Shown here piece after piece: positions 25,835 to 34,957 of a stretch of 64,000 nt of DNA. This DNA is from JBCBKU01 sp038521345 (GTDB lineage: Bacteria; Pseudomonadota; Alphaproteobacteria; Rhodobacterales; Rhodobacteraceae). A model generated the notes under the pieces. That model was not told where the DNA came from and searched no databases. It was given only the letters and a program-made list of their open reading frames with translations. Every line of letters begins with the position of its first letter. The first letter of the stretch is position 1. The DNA lies in assembly GCA_038521345.1 (NCBI GenBank), contig JBCBKU010000013.1:1-64000 (forward strand), in the 5' to 3' direction. Position numbers and translations under genes: made by a program.

Positions 25835-26796
25835 TAATTGTCCTCCTCGGCGGCGGCACGAACACGAGCCGCACGGGCCTCTTGCAGTCGCTGAAAGGCG
25901 AACATTCCGAGCGTAAGCGCCAGCAGCAGCAAAAGCAGGTAATTCGACATCGCGGCCGCCACACCAAGCTCGCGGAACTCGGTGGCGGTACGGCTGATCC
26001 GAAGCGCAAGGATCTCGGTCGAAAGACCCGGACCGCCTTCGGTCATGACGAGGATCACCTCGAGCACCTTGAAAGCATCTATCAGACGCAGGAGCCCGGT
26101 CACGATCAGCACGGGCATCATGAGCGGCAACTTGATGTACCAGATCTGCTGCCAAGCGGTGGCCCCATCGATGCGAGCAGCCTCGAGCGCGCTGCGCGGC
26201 AGTGATTGGAGTGCCGCGAGGGCAAGAATGAAGATGAAGGGCGTCCACTGCCAGATATCGGCGATGATAACGCTCATCAGCGCGTGCTGGCCCAGCCAGT
26301 CGACCGATGGCAACCCGAGCCATTCCAGCGTCCGGTTATAGGTGCCGACGGTCGGGTGGTACATATATCGCCACATCAGGCCCACAACGACCGGGGCGAT
26401 CATCATTGGCAGGATGAACAGCGTCCGAAGTACCGACATGCCCCGGATGTTGCGATCAAGAAGAAGCGCGAGCCCCACCCCGATCACCATCTCGAACGTC
26501 ACCACGAAGAACGCAAAGCGCAGGGTTACACCAAGGCTTTCCCGGAAATTGGGGTCGTTCCAAAGGGTAATGTAATTCTTCAGGCCAACGAATTCAGCTT
26601 CGCCGATCGTTTGGCTTGGATCCCAGTCCCGGAACGAGCCCCAGACCATGTACCCAAGAGGATAAAGCAGGGCGACGGCCATGATGATCGCCGCGGGCGC
26701 CATGAACATGTAGGGCGTCAGGCGGTTGGCAATCTGGTTGCGCCGTCGGGCACCGGAACGCGGCGTCGCTCGGGCTGTCAGAGCGGTGTCGGCCAT
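25834..26796 (-). CDS. ABC sugar transporter permease (MalF type)
   Basis: A 320-residue permease with a cytoplasmic N-terminus of about 30 residues and six membrane segments; the EAA loop is LEAARIDGATAWQQI and the TEGGPG motif of MalF proteins follows. The start at 26796 (MADTALTARAT) gives the normal N-terminus; the open frame extends further upstream only through the 3' end of the binding-protein gene. It is second to last of the four core transport genes and overlaps the MalG-type gene by one base. Confidence 0.8.
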   Translation of the reverse strand: MADTALTARATPRSGARRRNQIANRLTPYMFMAPAAIIMAVALLYPLGYMVWGSFRDWDPSQTIGEAEFVGLKNYITLWNDPNFRESLGVTLRFAFFVVTFEMVIGVGLALLLDRNIRGMSVLRTLFILPMMIAPVVVGLMWRYMYHPTVGTYNRTLEWLGLPSVDWLGQHALMSVIIADIWQWTPFIFILALAALQSLPRSALEAARIDGATAWQQIWYIKLPLMMPVLIVTGLLRLIDAFKVLEVILVMTEGGPGLSTEILALRISRTATEFRELGVAAAMSNYLLLLLLALTLGMFAFQRLQEARAARVRAAAEEDN

Positions 26797-26851
26797 GGGA
26801 TCCTCGATGGAAGCGGGAAGTTGGGGCGGACCGAAGCCCGCCCCATTTGGA

Positions 26852-28180
26852 TCAGTTCCAGGTGTAGTACCCGGCTTCTTCCATGACGGCGCGCGTGCGC
26901 TCGGCCACACCATCAAGGGCTTCCTGGATGTCCAGATCCTCGGTCAGCACCTTGGAAAGCGTGGTGCCCAGATCAGCGTTGATCTTGCCCCACACCGGGA
27001 TGATCGGACGCCAGTCAGGATCGGCATGCTGAAGCGCCTCGCCGAATGTCGCCATGTGCGGGAACTTTGCGTTCACATCCGCATCCGCATGGGTCGAGAA
27101 ACGCGACGGATTGCCACCGGCCAGCGCCACCAGCTTGTCGCCCTCTTTCGAGGTCAGCCACTGCATCAGCAGGAAGGCAGCTTCTTTGTTCTCGGCGTTT
27201 GCCGGGATGCCGATGCCGAACCCACCGGTCTGGCTGCCGCGACGGACGCCCATCGGGTGCAGCGCCCAGTCGACTTTGCCCACAACCTGGCTCTTTGACG
27301 GATCGTTGATCTGGCCCGCGACAACGGTCGTGTCGAGGAACATCGCCGTGTCGCCGTTCAAGAACGCTCCCAGGGCTTCTCCAAACCCGAAGTTTGTCGC
27401 GCCTTCCGGGCCACAATCCACAAGGGTCTTCAGCGCTTCGGCAGCCTGGACGCCAGCCTCGTTGTTCACGATCGGGTTCCACTCGTCGTCGAACACGCGA
27501 CCGCCAAGGGGCGCAAGGTGTAGAAGAAAGGCATGGCTGGCGTGGTGCCCCGAGGCCGCCCGGCTGGCGACGCCGCCCATACCCGGTTCAAGCTCCGGGA
27601 TCTGGCAGGCGATCTCGAGCATCTCCTCATAGGTCTCCGGAACCTCGAGGCCATGCTTTTCGAAGACGTCTGTCCGGTAGCCGAGGATCGAGGTCTCGGA
27701 TCCATATGGAATGCCGAAGAGCGACCCGGTCTTGCCTTCGAGGTACCCTTTCGAACCACCCGCGAACCCGATGTTGTAGACGTAACCGTCGATCAGATCG
27801 TCGGCGTCATAAGCCGGGTCGGCCAGCTTCGGGTTCATGAAGTACTTGGCAAGGTTCTCAAGCTGATCGGCGAACACGTAGTCGGCCTTTGAGAACACGA
27901 CGTAGGCAATCAGGTCGTACTCGCCTTCATCCTGCGCCAGTTCAAGCGTCTGACGCTCCCGCATCTTCAGATATGGAAGCTGGTCAACCTCGACTTCGAT
28001 TCCGGTTTCCTTCGTGAACTCGGGAAGGATTTTCATGACCGCGTCGTAGTGCGGGTGCGCGGGGAAGTTCACGATCAGGGTCGTGCCCGCATATTCCTCG
28101 TAGGGGTTGGCGATGGCTGTACCAGCCATCAATGCGGCCGTCGTCAGGCCAACCGCCGAAGCCTTTATGGTTTTCAACAT
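26852..28180 (-). CDS. ABC sugar transporter substrate-binding protein
   Basis: A 442-residue family-1 extracellular solute-binding protein with a signal peptide (MLKTIKASAVGLTTAALMAGTAIA, cleavage before NPYEEY). The mature part begins with a strand/helix (TTLIVNFPAHPHYDAVMKIL) and contains the usual GIPYGSET and GGFGIGIPANAENKEAA elements of sugar-binding proteins. It lies 25 bases downstream of the ATPase gene and 55 bases upstream of the first permease. The ligand is inferred from the neighbouring idonate/gluconate genes and shared operators. Confidence 0.8.
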   Translation of the reverse strand: MLKTIKASAVGLTTAALMAGTAIANPYEEYAGTTLIVNFPAHPHYDAVMKILPEFTKETGIEVEVDQLPYLKMRERQTLELAQDEGEYDLIAYVVFSKADYVFADQLENLAKYFMNPKLADPAYDADDLIDGYVYNIGFAGGSKGYLEGKTGSLFGIPYGSETSILGYRTDVFEKHGLEVPETYEEMLEIACQIPELEPGMGGVASRAASGHHASHAFLLHLAPLGGRVFDDEWNPIVNNEAGVQAAEALKTLVDCGPEGATNFGFGEALGAFLNGDTAMFLDTTVVAGQINDPSKSQVVGKVDWALHPMGVRRGSQTGGFGIGIPANAENKEAAFLLMQWLTSKEGDKLVALAGGNPSRFSTHADADVNAKFPHMATFGEALQHADPDWRPIIPVWGKINADLGTTLSKVLTEDLDIQEALDGVAERTRAVMEEAGYYTWN

Positions 28181-28205
28181 GTGTTCTTCCTCCCGTTGAA
28201 AAAGG

Positions 28206-29294
28206 TCAGAGTGCCGTTTCTTTCTCGCGATCGAAGAGGTGCACCCCGTGTTGATTGACCGCGAATTTCAGTGTCTGTCCCAGCGCCACCGGCGTGTCGG
28301 ACGCCAGTTCGACCATGACGTTCTCTGCGCCGCACTTGCAGAGAAGAACAGATTGCGCACCCACGTATTCCGAGACGGTCACGTCCAGCGACAGCACCTT
28401 GTGGGCCGGAGCGTCAGGGTCGTAGCGCAGATCTGACGGCCGGATACCGAGGGTCACCATTTTGTGGTTATGGGCGCGGGCAGCTGCGGCGGCGGGGCCC
28501 TCGATCTGAAGCGCGAAACCTTCACCAAGGACGAACATCTCGCCGTCGCGGTCCTCAATCTCGCCGTTCAGGAAGTTCATCGGCGGCGACCCAAGGAACC
28601 CGGCCACAAACTTGTTCACCGGGCGCTTGAACAACTCTTCCGGCGTGCCCTGCTGCTGGATGTATCCGCCATGCATGACGACGATCCGATCAGCGAGCGT
28701 CATGGCTTCGATCTGATCATGGGTGACATAGATCATGTTCTTCTCGACGCGCTGGCTCATGAGCGCGAGTTCCGCGCGCATCTGGCCGCGAAGCTTGGCG
28801 TCGAGGTTGGACAGAGGCTCGTCAAAAAGGAAAAGCCCGCTGTCCTTGGCAAGGGCGCGGGCCATTGCCACGCGCTGGCGCTGACCGCCGGACAGCGCGC
28901 CAGGCTTGCGATCGAGAAAATCTGTCAGACCGACAAGCTCGGCCACATCGCGGACTTTGGCGTCGATCTCGGATTGGGGCCGACGCTGCAGGCGAAGTGC
29001 AAACGAAATGTTCTTGGCCACGTTCATATGTGGGTAAAGCGCATAATCCTGAAACACCATCGCGAGATCGCGATCTTTGGGCTCAAGGTGGCTGACCGGC
29101 TGACCATCGATATAGATCTCGCCGTCCGAGACGTCCTCGAGCCCCGCGATCATGCGGAGTGTCGTGGACTTGCCGCATCCGGACGGGCCCACGAGTACCG
29201 TGAACTCATTGTCCTCCATCGCGAGTTCGATGCCGTGCAACACTTCGACATCGCCGTAGCGCTTCACGAGCTTTGCCAATTCTATTGCTGGCAC
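28206..29294 (-). CDS. ABC sugar transporter ATPase (UgpC/MalK type)
   Basis: A 362-residue ATPase with every consensus element: Walker A GPSGCGKST (about 37-45), LSGGQRQR (about 135-142), Walker B LFLFDE, switch His in YVTHDQ, and a C-terminal TOBE-type regulatory domain. It powers the downstream binding protein and permeases. Being the first gene of the operon is unusual for this class. Two operator copies lie 13-49 bases upstream of its start, so it is expected to be repressed by the adjacent LacI-family protein. Confidence 0.85.
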   Translation of the reverse strand: MPAIELAKLVKRYGDVEVLHGIELAMEDNEFTVLVGPSGCGKSTTLRMIAGLEDVSDGEIYIDGQPVSHLEPKDRDLAMVFQDYALYPHMNVAKNISFALRLQRRPQSEIDAKVRDVAELVGLTDFLDRKPGALSGGQRQRVAMARALAKDSGLFLFDEPLSNLDAKLRGQMRAELALMSQRVEKNMIYVTHDQIEAMTLADRIVVMHGGYIQQQGTPEELFKRPVNKFVAGFLGSPPMNFLNGEIEDRDGEMFVLGEGFALQIEGPAAAAARAHNHKMVTLGIRPSDLRYDPDAPAHKVLSLDVTVSEYVGAQSVLLCKCGAENVMVELASDTPVALGQTLKFAVNQHGVHLFDREKETAL

Positions 29295-29306
29295 GTCGTT
29301 CCTCCC

Positions 29307-29343
29307 TGTTACCGGTCACAGGAGCGCATTGTGACCGGTAACA
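29307..29343. promoter_or_regulatory. two LacI-family operators upstream of the sugar ABC operon
   Basis: TGTTACCGGTCACA (29307-29320) and its exact reverse complement TGTGACCGGTAACA (29330-29343) are centred 23 bp apart, just before the ATPase start at 29294. Each has the central CCGG shared with the other sites of this island. Confidence 0.8.
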
Positions 29344-29396
29344 CAAGCATTTTCTTTGCTCCCGCGCACTTCACGGAAAATGCCGTTTCCGAGGGA

Positions 29397-30428
29397 TTAC
29401 AAAGGCTTCGTGCTCAGACGTAGATCGGGTCGCGGATCGATATCTATGTTAACCCGGCCCAGTTTCTCGGCCCCTTCGCCAAGTAGCCGTCCAATCAACT
29501 GCCCAGCCTCGCGGCCGATTCGGAAAGAATCGACCACCACTGTCGATATGGTGGGCGAGGCGAAGCGCGAGAATTCGAAGTTACCGAACCCGGCGACTCC
29601 GATTTCCTCGGGCACCGCGATGCCTCTGGATTTTAGCGCCGACTGAACCCCGAAAGCTGCCGCGTCCGATACGCAGAATACGCAATCCGTGTCTGGAAAT
29701 GTCTCAAGAAGCTGGGGCGTCGCCGCCGCCCCGTTTTCGATGGACAGGGGAGGCCGGCCAACCTGCAGCACGCGGTTTCCATCAAGTCCCGCCCGCCGCA
29801 TGGCCTTCTGAAACCCTTTTCGTCGCGCGGCACCTCGGGTCCAATCGTCCCCGGCTTCTCCAAGGAACGTGATGTTGCGATACGAAAGCCCCAGTAGTTT
29901 CTCGGTCATCACCACGGCGGCGTTCTCGTTCGAAAAACCTATTGTGTGGCCAATCGGCTCATCGGGACGTTCCCAAAGCTCGATCACCGGCACTTGCGCG
30001 TTCAAAAGCAACTCGACGGTACGGTCCGTATGCCCGTCGTAAGACAGTACGATCGCTTCGGGCCGCCGCCGCAACATGGTCTGGACCAGCTGCTCCTCTC
30101 GCTCTTGCGAGTAGTTGGTGTACCCAAGGAGGATCTGCTGACCCGCTGCTGTCAACTCGTCGGTCAACGCTTGGACGGTCTCTGCAAAATGGAGGTTGTT
30201 CAGGGACGGAACCAGCACTGCGACAAAACCCGATCGCTTGGTGGTCAGGCTGCCGGCCATTTGATCCGGCACATAGTTCATGTCACGGACGACTTTCAGT
30301 ATCCGCTCACGGGTCTCCTCCGAGATCGGCCCGTCTTTCCGCAAGGCCCGCGATACGGTCATGCGCGACACGCCCGCCGCCTCGGCGACGTCCCGCATCG
30401 TAATGTTCCTGGCCTTATTGTCTGACAT
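29397..30428 (-). CDS. LacI-family transcriptional regulator, GntR/IdnR-like
   Basis: A 343-residue repressor. Residues 10-57 are the LacI helix-turn-helix plus hinge (TMRDVAEAAGVSRMTVSRAL, then YVPDQMAGSLTTKRSG); the rest is a periplasmic-binding-protein-like effector domain (VAVLVPSLNNLHFAE near 68, VAGFGNFEFSRFASP near 275). It most resembles GntR-type LacI members, which sense gluconate or idonate. A perfect 18-bp palindrome lies 8 bases upstream of its start, pointing to autoregulation, and the same core occurs in both other promoters of the island. Confidence 0.85.
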   Translation of the reverse strand: MSDNKARNITMRDVAEAAGVSRMTVSRALRKDGPISEETRERILKVVRDMNYVPDQMAGSLTTKRSGFVAVLVPSLNNLHFAETVQALTDELTAAGQQILLGYTNYSQEREEQLVQTMLRRRPEAIVLSYDGHTDRTVELLLNAQVPVIELWERPDEPIGHTIGFSNENAAVVMTEKLLGLSYRNITFLGEAGDDWTRGAARRKGFQKAMRRAGLDGNRVLQVGRPPLSIENGAAATPQLLETFPDTDCVFCVSDAAAFGVQSALKSRGIAVPEEIGVAGFGNFEFSRFASPTISTVVVDSFRIGREAGQLIGRLLGEGAEKLGRVNIDIDPRPDLRLSTKPL

Positions 30429-30435
30429 GCTCAGT

Positions 30436-30453
30436 CCTGTGACCGGTCACAGG
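30436..30453. promoter_or_regulatory. perfect 18-bp operator palindrome at the LacI-family gene
   Basis: CCTGTGACCGGTCACAGG is a perfect palindrome with a central CG, 8 bases upstream of the regulator's start codon. Its core TGTGACCGGTCACA differs from the sites at 21632-21659 and 29307-29343 only at positions 4 and 11, giving the consensus TGTKACCGGTMACA. Confidence 0.8.
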
Positions 30454-30811
30454 ATGACGTGTCCCCAGTGGCATTGCAAGGCGCGGTGATCTGCAGATGA
30501 CCTCCCCCACTTGCCCGAACGGACAGGATTGGGCCGAATGGACGGGGAGGCTATGGCACAATCTTGCACGCCAGCCGGCCACGAAAGTGCAGGAATTCGA
30601 CATGATCGAGGATCATCGTCTCGCGACCATAAAGTCGCGCCCTCGCCCGCGCCATTTTCGTGGACTTGGGGCATGTTCCGCAGCATTCTTTTTGCGACGT
30701 GATTGCCCGGCGAGGACGGTTGGCGTGTCTCTTAATCCACTGACACAGGCATCGCCGGATCCCGGTGCATTGGGCCCGATGGCAATCCCTTCAAGACAAA
30801 GAGGACATACG
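30454..30811. other. intergenic region between LacI gene and efflux operon
   Basis: About 360 bases lie between the LacI operator and the start of the membrane fusion protein. I see no convincing gene. A 48-codon frame beginning at the ATG after GGGGAGGCT (near 30554) has a Shine-Dalgarno that is too close and a composition that is not protein-like. The region presumably contains the promoters of both flanking units, but I find no clear -35/-10 pair or repeat. Confidence 0.4.
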
Positions 30812-31891
30812 ATGCGAGATGCCTTTAGGCAGCGGATAAGGCTTCGGTTTGCTATTCGAGCGGTGGCGCTCATTTTGTCGGGCAGTCTGACGCTGGTCAT
30901 GGCCGAGCCAGTGCGGGCCCAAGAGATCCTTGCGAAGATCGGCAGTGTCCAAACCCGCGAAGCCGAACCGCAGCGGGTCTTCTTCGGGCGAGTTAAAGCG
31001 CGTCAAACCGTGGACTTCGCTTTCCAGGTCGGCGGCCAGATCGTGGATCTTCCCATCGACGAAGGCCAGCCGATTGCAGCCGGCACGTTGATCGCCCAAC
31101 TGGATCTTGAGCCTTTCGAACTGGCTCTTGCCCGGGCGGTCACTGAGCGCAACGATGCCCGCGCCGATTTCGAGCGCTTTCAGCAACTCAGTGGATCTGC
31201 CGTCAGCCAGGTCACGATTGATGACGCGGAGACGCAGGCCGAGCTTGCCGAGATTGGAGTTCTCGACGCCGAACGGTCTCTTCGACTGGCCACTTTGAAC
31301 GCGCCGTTCGACGGAATCGTGGCGCGCCGCATGGTACCAAACTTCTCGACTATTTCGGCGGGTACCGCTGTCGTGCGCCTTCATGACATGTCTGATCTCC
31401 GGATTGAGATCGAAGTACCCGAGCTTGTCTTCCAACGCGTGGGTGAAAACCCCGAGGTTTCCCTCAAGGTCGAATTTCCGGCCTCGCCAAAGCTCTACGA
31501 TGCAGAATTCCGCGAAGTCGCTGCCGAGACCACCCAAGTCGGACAGTCTTTCCAACTGACCGTGGGGCTGGAGCCACCAGAAGATCTCTTCGTGTTGCCG
31601 GGCTCGTCCGCAACGGTGTACGCGGAACTCCTGAACCAAGAAGTGTCACTTATCCTGCCGCAAGCGGCTCTGGTGTTTGATCCCGATGGGGCCCCCTCTG
31701 TCATGGTCTTCGAGCCGACGGGTGCCGCCACCGGAACCGTCACCCGGACTCCGGTCGAGATCGAACCGGACCCATCCGGTGCCGTGCGTGTGATCTCCGG
31801 TCTTTCGGCGGGAACCGAGATCGTGACTGCCGGGGCCGCACTTTTGAATGATGGCGACGCCGTCGAACGCTTTACCGGGTTCACGAGGTAA
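30812..31891 (+). CDS. RND efflux periplasmic adaptor (membrane fusion protein)
   Basis: A 359-residue HlyD-family adaptor. After a signal peptide (cleavage near VRAQE) come the first lipoyl half (VDFAFQVGGQIVDLPIDEGQPI), a short alpha-helical hairpin (about residues 105-150), the second lipoyl half (LNAPFDGIVARRMVPN) and beta-barrel domains. No lipobox cysteine is seen, so it is probably anchored by protein contacts only. It links the inner-membrane pump encoded next to an outer-membrane channel, whose gene is not in the window. GAGGACATACG fixes the ATG at 30812. Confidence 0.85.
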   Translation: MRDAFRQRIRLRFAIRAVALILSGSLTLVMAEPVRAQEILAKIGSVQTREAEPQRVFFGRVKARQTVDFAFQVGGQIVDLPIDEGQPIAAGTLIAQLDLEPFELALARAVTERNDARADFERFQQLSGSAVSQVTIDDAETQAELAEIGVLDAERSLRLATLNAPFDGIVARRMVPNFSTISAGTAVVRLHDMSDLRIEIEVPELVFQRVGENPEVSLKVEFPASPKLYDAEFREVAAETTQVGQSFQLTVGLEPPEDLFVLPGSSATVYAELLNQEVSLILPQAALVFDPDGAPSVMVFEPTGAATGTVTRTPVEIEPDPSGAVRVISGLSAGTEIVTAGAALLNDGDAVERFTGFTR

Positions 31892-31894
31892 ACC

Positions 31895-34800
31895 ATGGAC
31901 ATCGCCCGCGCCTCGATCAACAAGCCGATCTACACTTGGATCATCATTCTCGGCTGTCTCTTCGGAGGCTACTGGGGCTTCAACACACTTGGTCGCCTCG
32001 AAGACCCGTCCTTCACGATCAAGACCGCGGTGGTGGTAACCGGCTATCCGGGCGCGTCGGCGGAAGAAGTCGCGCTTGAGGTGTCAGAGCCTCTCGAATC
32101 CGAGATTCAGAAGATGGGCGAGGTCGACAGCATTGAGACGCTGAACCAACCCGGAATCTCCGTGATCAACGTGAATATCCAGGATACCTTTGGCGGTGAC
32201 GAGCTGCCGGATCTCTGGACAAAGCTTCGCAATCGCGTCGGACAGGCAGATCTGCCGGAAGGGGCGCGCCAACCTTCGGTCAACGATACATTTGGCGATG
32301 TCTATGGCCTGTTCTACGCCGTGTCGGCCCCCGGATACTCCGACGCCGAGATCCATACGCTTGCCTCATATCTGAGGCGTGAGATCCTTGCTGTGGACGG
32401 GGTCAAGGACGTCTCGCTTGCGGGATTGCCGGAGGAAGCCATTTTCGTTGAACCGGATATGGCCTTGTCCACCTCGCTTGGCGTGTCACCCGCTGCAATT
32501 TCGGGGGCATTGGCGTCCGCCGACGAAGTCGTCGAAGGAGGCCTGATCCAGAACGACGAGGGACGCACCCTCATTCTACGCCCCGATGGAAGTGACACGC
32601 TCACTTCAATCGAACGGCTGTCAATCGGCGTTGGTGGTGAGGTCTTGAACCTCACGGACTTTGCAAGTGTGGAACGCAGCCGCATTGTCGATCCCGATGT
32701 AATCATCCGCCACAATGGGCAAGAGGCATTCACGGTTGGCGTGGCCGGCATCGCCACCGACAATATTGTCGAGATCGGCGAACGTGTAGACGTCCGACTG
32801 CAGGAACTTCAGGCCGGATTTCCACTCGGAATCTCGGTGGAGCCGATATATCGCCAGCATGTCGTGGTCGCCGACAGTGTGAACGACTTCCTCGTCAATC
32901 TCGCAACGTCCGTAAGCATCGTGATCGCGGTACTGGCAGTCTTCATGGGCGTTCGTGCGGCCCTCGTCGTCGGGATCACGCTGCTCTTGACAGTGGTCGG
33001 TACGCTTTTCTTCATGGCCCTCGGCTCGATCGAGATGGAACGCATCTCGCTCGGAGCCTTGATCATCGCAATGGGCATGCTCGTCGACAATGCCATCGTC
33101 GTGGCCGAAGGAATGCAAATTGCGATGCAACGCGGGAAAACCTCGCGCGAGGCCGCGGCACAAGCTGCCAACAAGACGCAGATCCCCCTTCTGGGCGCAA
33201 CCGTGATTGGCATTATGGCGTTCGCCGGGATCGGGCTCAGCCCAGACTCCACCGGTGAGTTCATGTTCTCGCTCTTTGCCGTGATCGGCATTTCGTTGTT
33301 GTTGTCATGGCTTCTCGCCATCACGGTCACTCCGCTTCTCGGGCACTACTTTTTCAAACAAGGCAGTGCCGACGGCGCCGGAAGCTACGATGGGTTTGTC
33401 TTTCGCGCCTATGGCGGCTTCCTCGGCGCGATGATCCGTTTGCGCTGGCTTGTTCTCGCGCTTTTGATCGGGGTCACAGCAGCGTGCTTTGTGCTTTTCA
33501 CGCAGGTGCGCCAGCAATTCTTCCCGGACAGCAGCACACCGCTTTACTTCGTCCACTACAACCTGCCCCTGGGCGCATCGATCCATCAGACCGCCGAGGA
33601 TCTGACGGTTGTCGAGGCTTGGCTCGCCGAGCGCACGGATGTCACCGCAGTCACGACATTCGCAGGAGACGGCGCGGCACGGTTCATGCTGACCTACGAT
33701 TCCGAGGACGCAAGCCCAAGCTACGGGCACATGATCGTGCGGGTTTCCACAATCGACGCGATCGAAGCCGAGATGGCCGCTCTCGAAGAGTTTGCAGCGG
33801 GCTCGATGCCAGATGGACGGTTCCGGGTTCGCCGGCTGGCCTTCGGGCCGGGCGGCGGTGCCCCGATCGAAGCCCGCTTCTATGGGCCAGAACCGGCCGT
33901 TCTGCGATCGCTTGCCGAAGAGGCGAAAGCCGCCCTCACTGCCGCCAGCGACAACGCTCTTTTTGTGCGGCACGATTGGGAAGAGCAAGAGTTGATCCTA
34001 AAGGCCGAATACGCGGATGCCCGGGCACAAGAAGCCGGAATTTCGCGATCTGAGATCGCCCAGATTCTGGACTTTGCAACATCCGGGGTCCGGTCCGGCA
34101 CTTATCGCGAGGGCGATCGCCAGATCCCTCTCGTGCTGCGCGCGCCTCAGGACACCGGTGTCCGATTGACCGACTATCTGGCCTATTCCGATGCCCAGGG
34201 TGATTTCGTGCCATTCGAGCAGGTTGTCGACCGCCTCGTCTTCGAAACGCAGAACACCATCATCCGGCGCAGAGACCGCGAGAGCGTGATCACCGTCGGG
34301 GCCGATATTCCGCGGTCTATGACGGCTGCCGAGGTTCACGCCGAGGTTCGCGAAGCAATCGAGGCGATCGAAACGCCGCCCGGATATCGGTTCGAATGGG
34401 GCGGTGAGTTTGAGAACTCCGGAGACGCTCAGGCGTCTCTGGGCACACAGCTCCCGATGACAATCCTGATCATGCTGCTGATCACCGTTATCCTGTTCAA
34501 TGGTTTAAGGCAGACGGCAATCATCTGGCTCCTTGTACCCATGTCGGTTAACGGGGCAGCCTTGGGTCTTGTCGGAACAGGACTTCCATTCACCTTCACC
34601 GCGCTTCTTGGCCTGCTCTCGCTTTCTGGCATGCTGATCAAGAACGGCATCGTGTTGGTGGAGGAGATCGACCTGACACGGGCAGAGGCACCCAGGCAGG
34701 AGCTGCGCGAAGCCATTGTCGAGGCGTCAAAGTCAAGACTTCGGCCGGTCCTTTTGGCCGCGGCCACCACGATCCTCGGGATGGTGCCGTTGCTGAGCGA

Positions 34801-34957
34801 CGCCTTCTTCGCGTCGATGGCGGTGACAATAATGGGCGGCTTGGCATTCGCGTCGATTCTGACGCTGGTCGCCGCGCCGGTCCTGTACCACATCCTCTTC
34901 GCCCGAAGCGCGCGTCGGGGCGCGGCAGCAGCGGCGGCAGATCCGGCCCCGGCCTAG
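31895..34957 (+). CDS. RND efflux transporter, HAE1/AcrB family
   Basis: A 1020-residue inner-membrane pump of normal length, with twelve membrane segments in two blocks and two large periplasmic domains. The proton-relay region in the fourth membrane segment reads GMLVDNAIVVAEG, i.e. one Asp followed by Asn where AcrB has two Asp. It begins 3 bases after the adaptor gene. Substrates (drugs, lipids or metabolites) cannot be predicted. Its last four bases overlap the end of the convergent PHP gene. Confidence 0.88.
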   Translation: MDIARASINKPIYTWIIILGCLFGGYWGFNTLGRLEDPSFTIKTAVVVTGYPGASAEEVALEVSEPLESEIQKMGEVDSIETLNQPGISVINVNIQDTFGGDELPDLWTKLRNRVGQADLPEGARQPSVNDTFGDVYGLFYAVSAPGYSDAEIHTLASYLRREILAVDGVKDVSLAGLPEEAIFVEPDMALSTSLGVSPAAISGALASADEVVEGGLIQNDEGRTLILRPDGSDTLTSIERLSIGVGGEVLNLTDFASVERSRIVDPDVIIRHNGQEAFTVGVAGIATDNIVEIGERVDVRLQELQAGFPLGISVEPIYRQHVVVADSVNDFLVNLATSVSIVIAVLAVFMGVRAALVVGITLLLTVVGTLFFMALGSIEMERISLGALIIAMGMLVDNAIVVAEGMQIAMQRGKTSREAAAQAANKTQIPLLGATVIGIMAFAGIGLSPDSTGEFMFSLFAVIGISLLLSWLLAITVTPLLGHYFFKQGSADGAGSYDGFVFRAYGGFLGAMIRLRWLVLALLIGVTAACFVLFTQVRQQFFPDSSTPLYFVHYNLPLGASIHQTAEDLTVVEAWLAERTDVTAVTTFAGDGAARFMLTYDSEDASPSYGHMIVRVSTIDAIEAEMAALEEFAAGSMPDGRFRVRRLAFGPGGGAPIEARFYGPEPAVLRSLAEEAKAALTAASDNALFVRHDWEEQELILKAEYADARAQEAGISRSEIAQILDFATSGVRSGTYREGDRQIPLVLRAPQDTGVRLTDYLAYSDAQGDFVPFEQVVDRLVFETQNTIIRRRDRESVITVGADIPRSMTAAEVHAEVREAIEAIETPPGYRFEWGGEFENSGDAQASLGTQLPMTILIMLLITVILFNGLRQTAIIWLLVPMSVNGAALGLVGTGLPFTFTALLGLLSLSGMLIKNGIVLVEEIDLTRAEAPRQELREAIVEASKSRLRPVLLAAATTILGMVPLLSDAFFASMAVTIMGGLAFASILTLVAAPVLYHILFARSARRGAAAAAADPAPA

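Noticed and set aside
30511..30702. A small open frame with an upstream GGGGAGG
   Set aside because: The ribosome site is only two or three bases from the ATG, and the 48-residue product has no hydrophobic, helical or family character.
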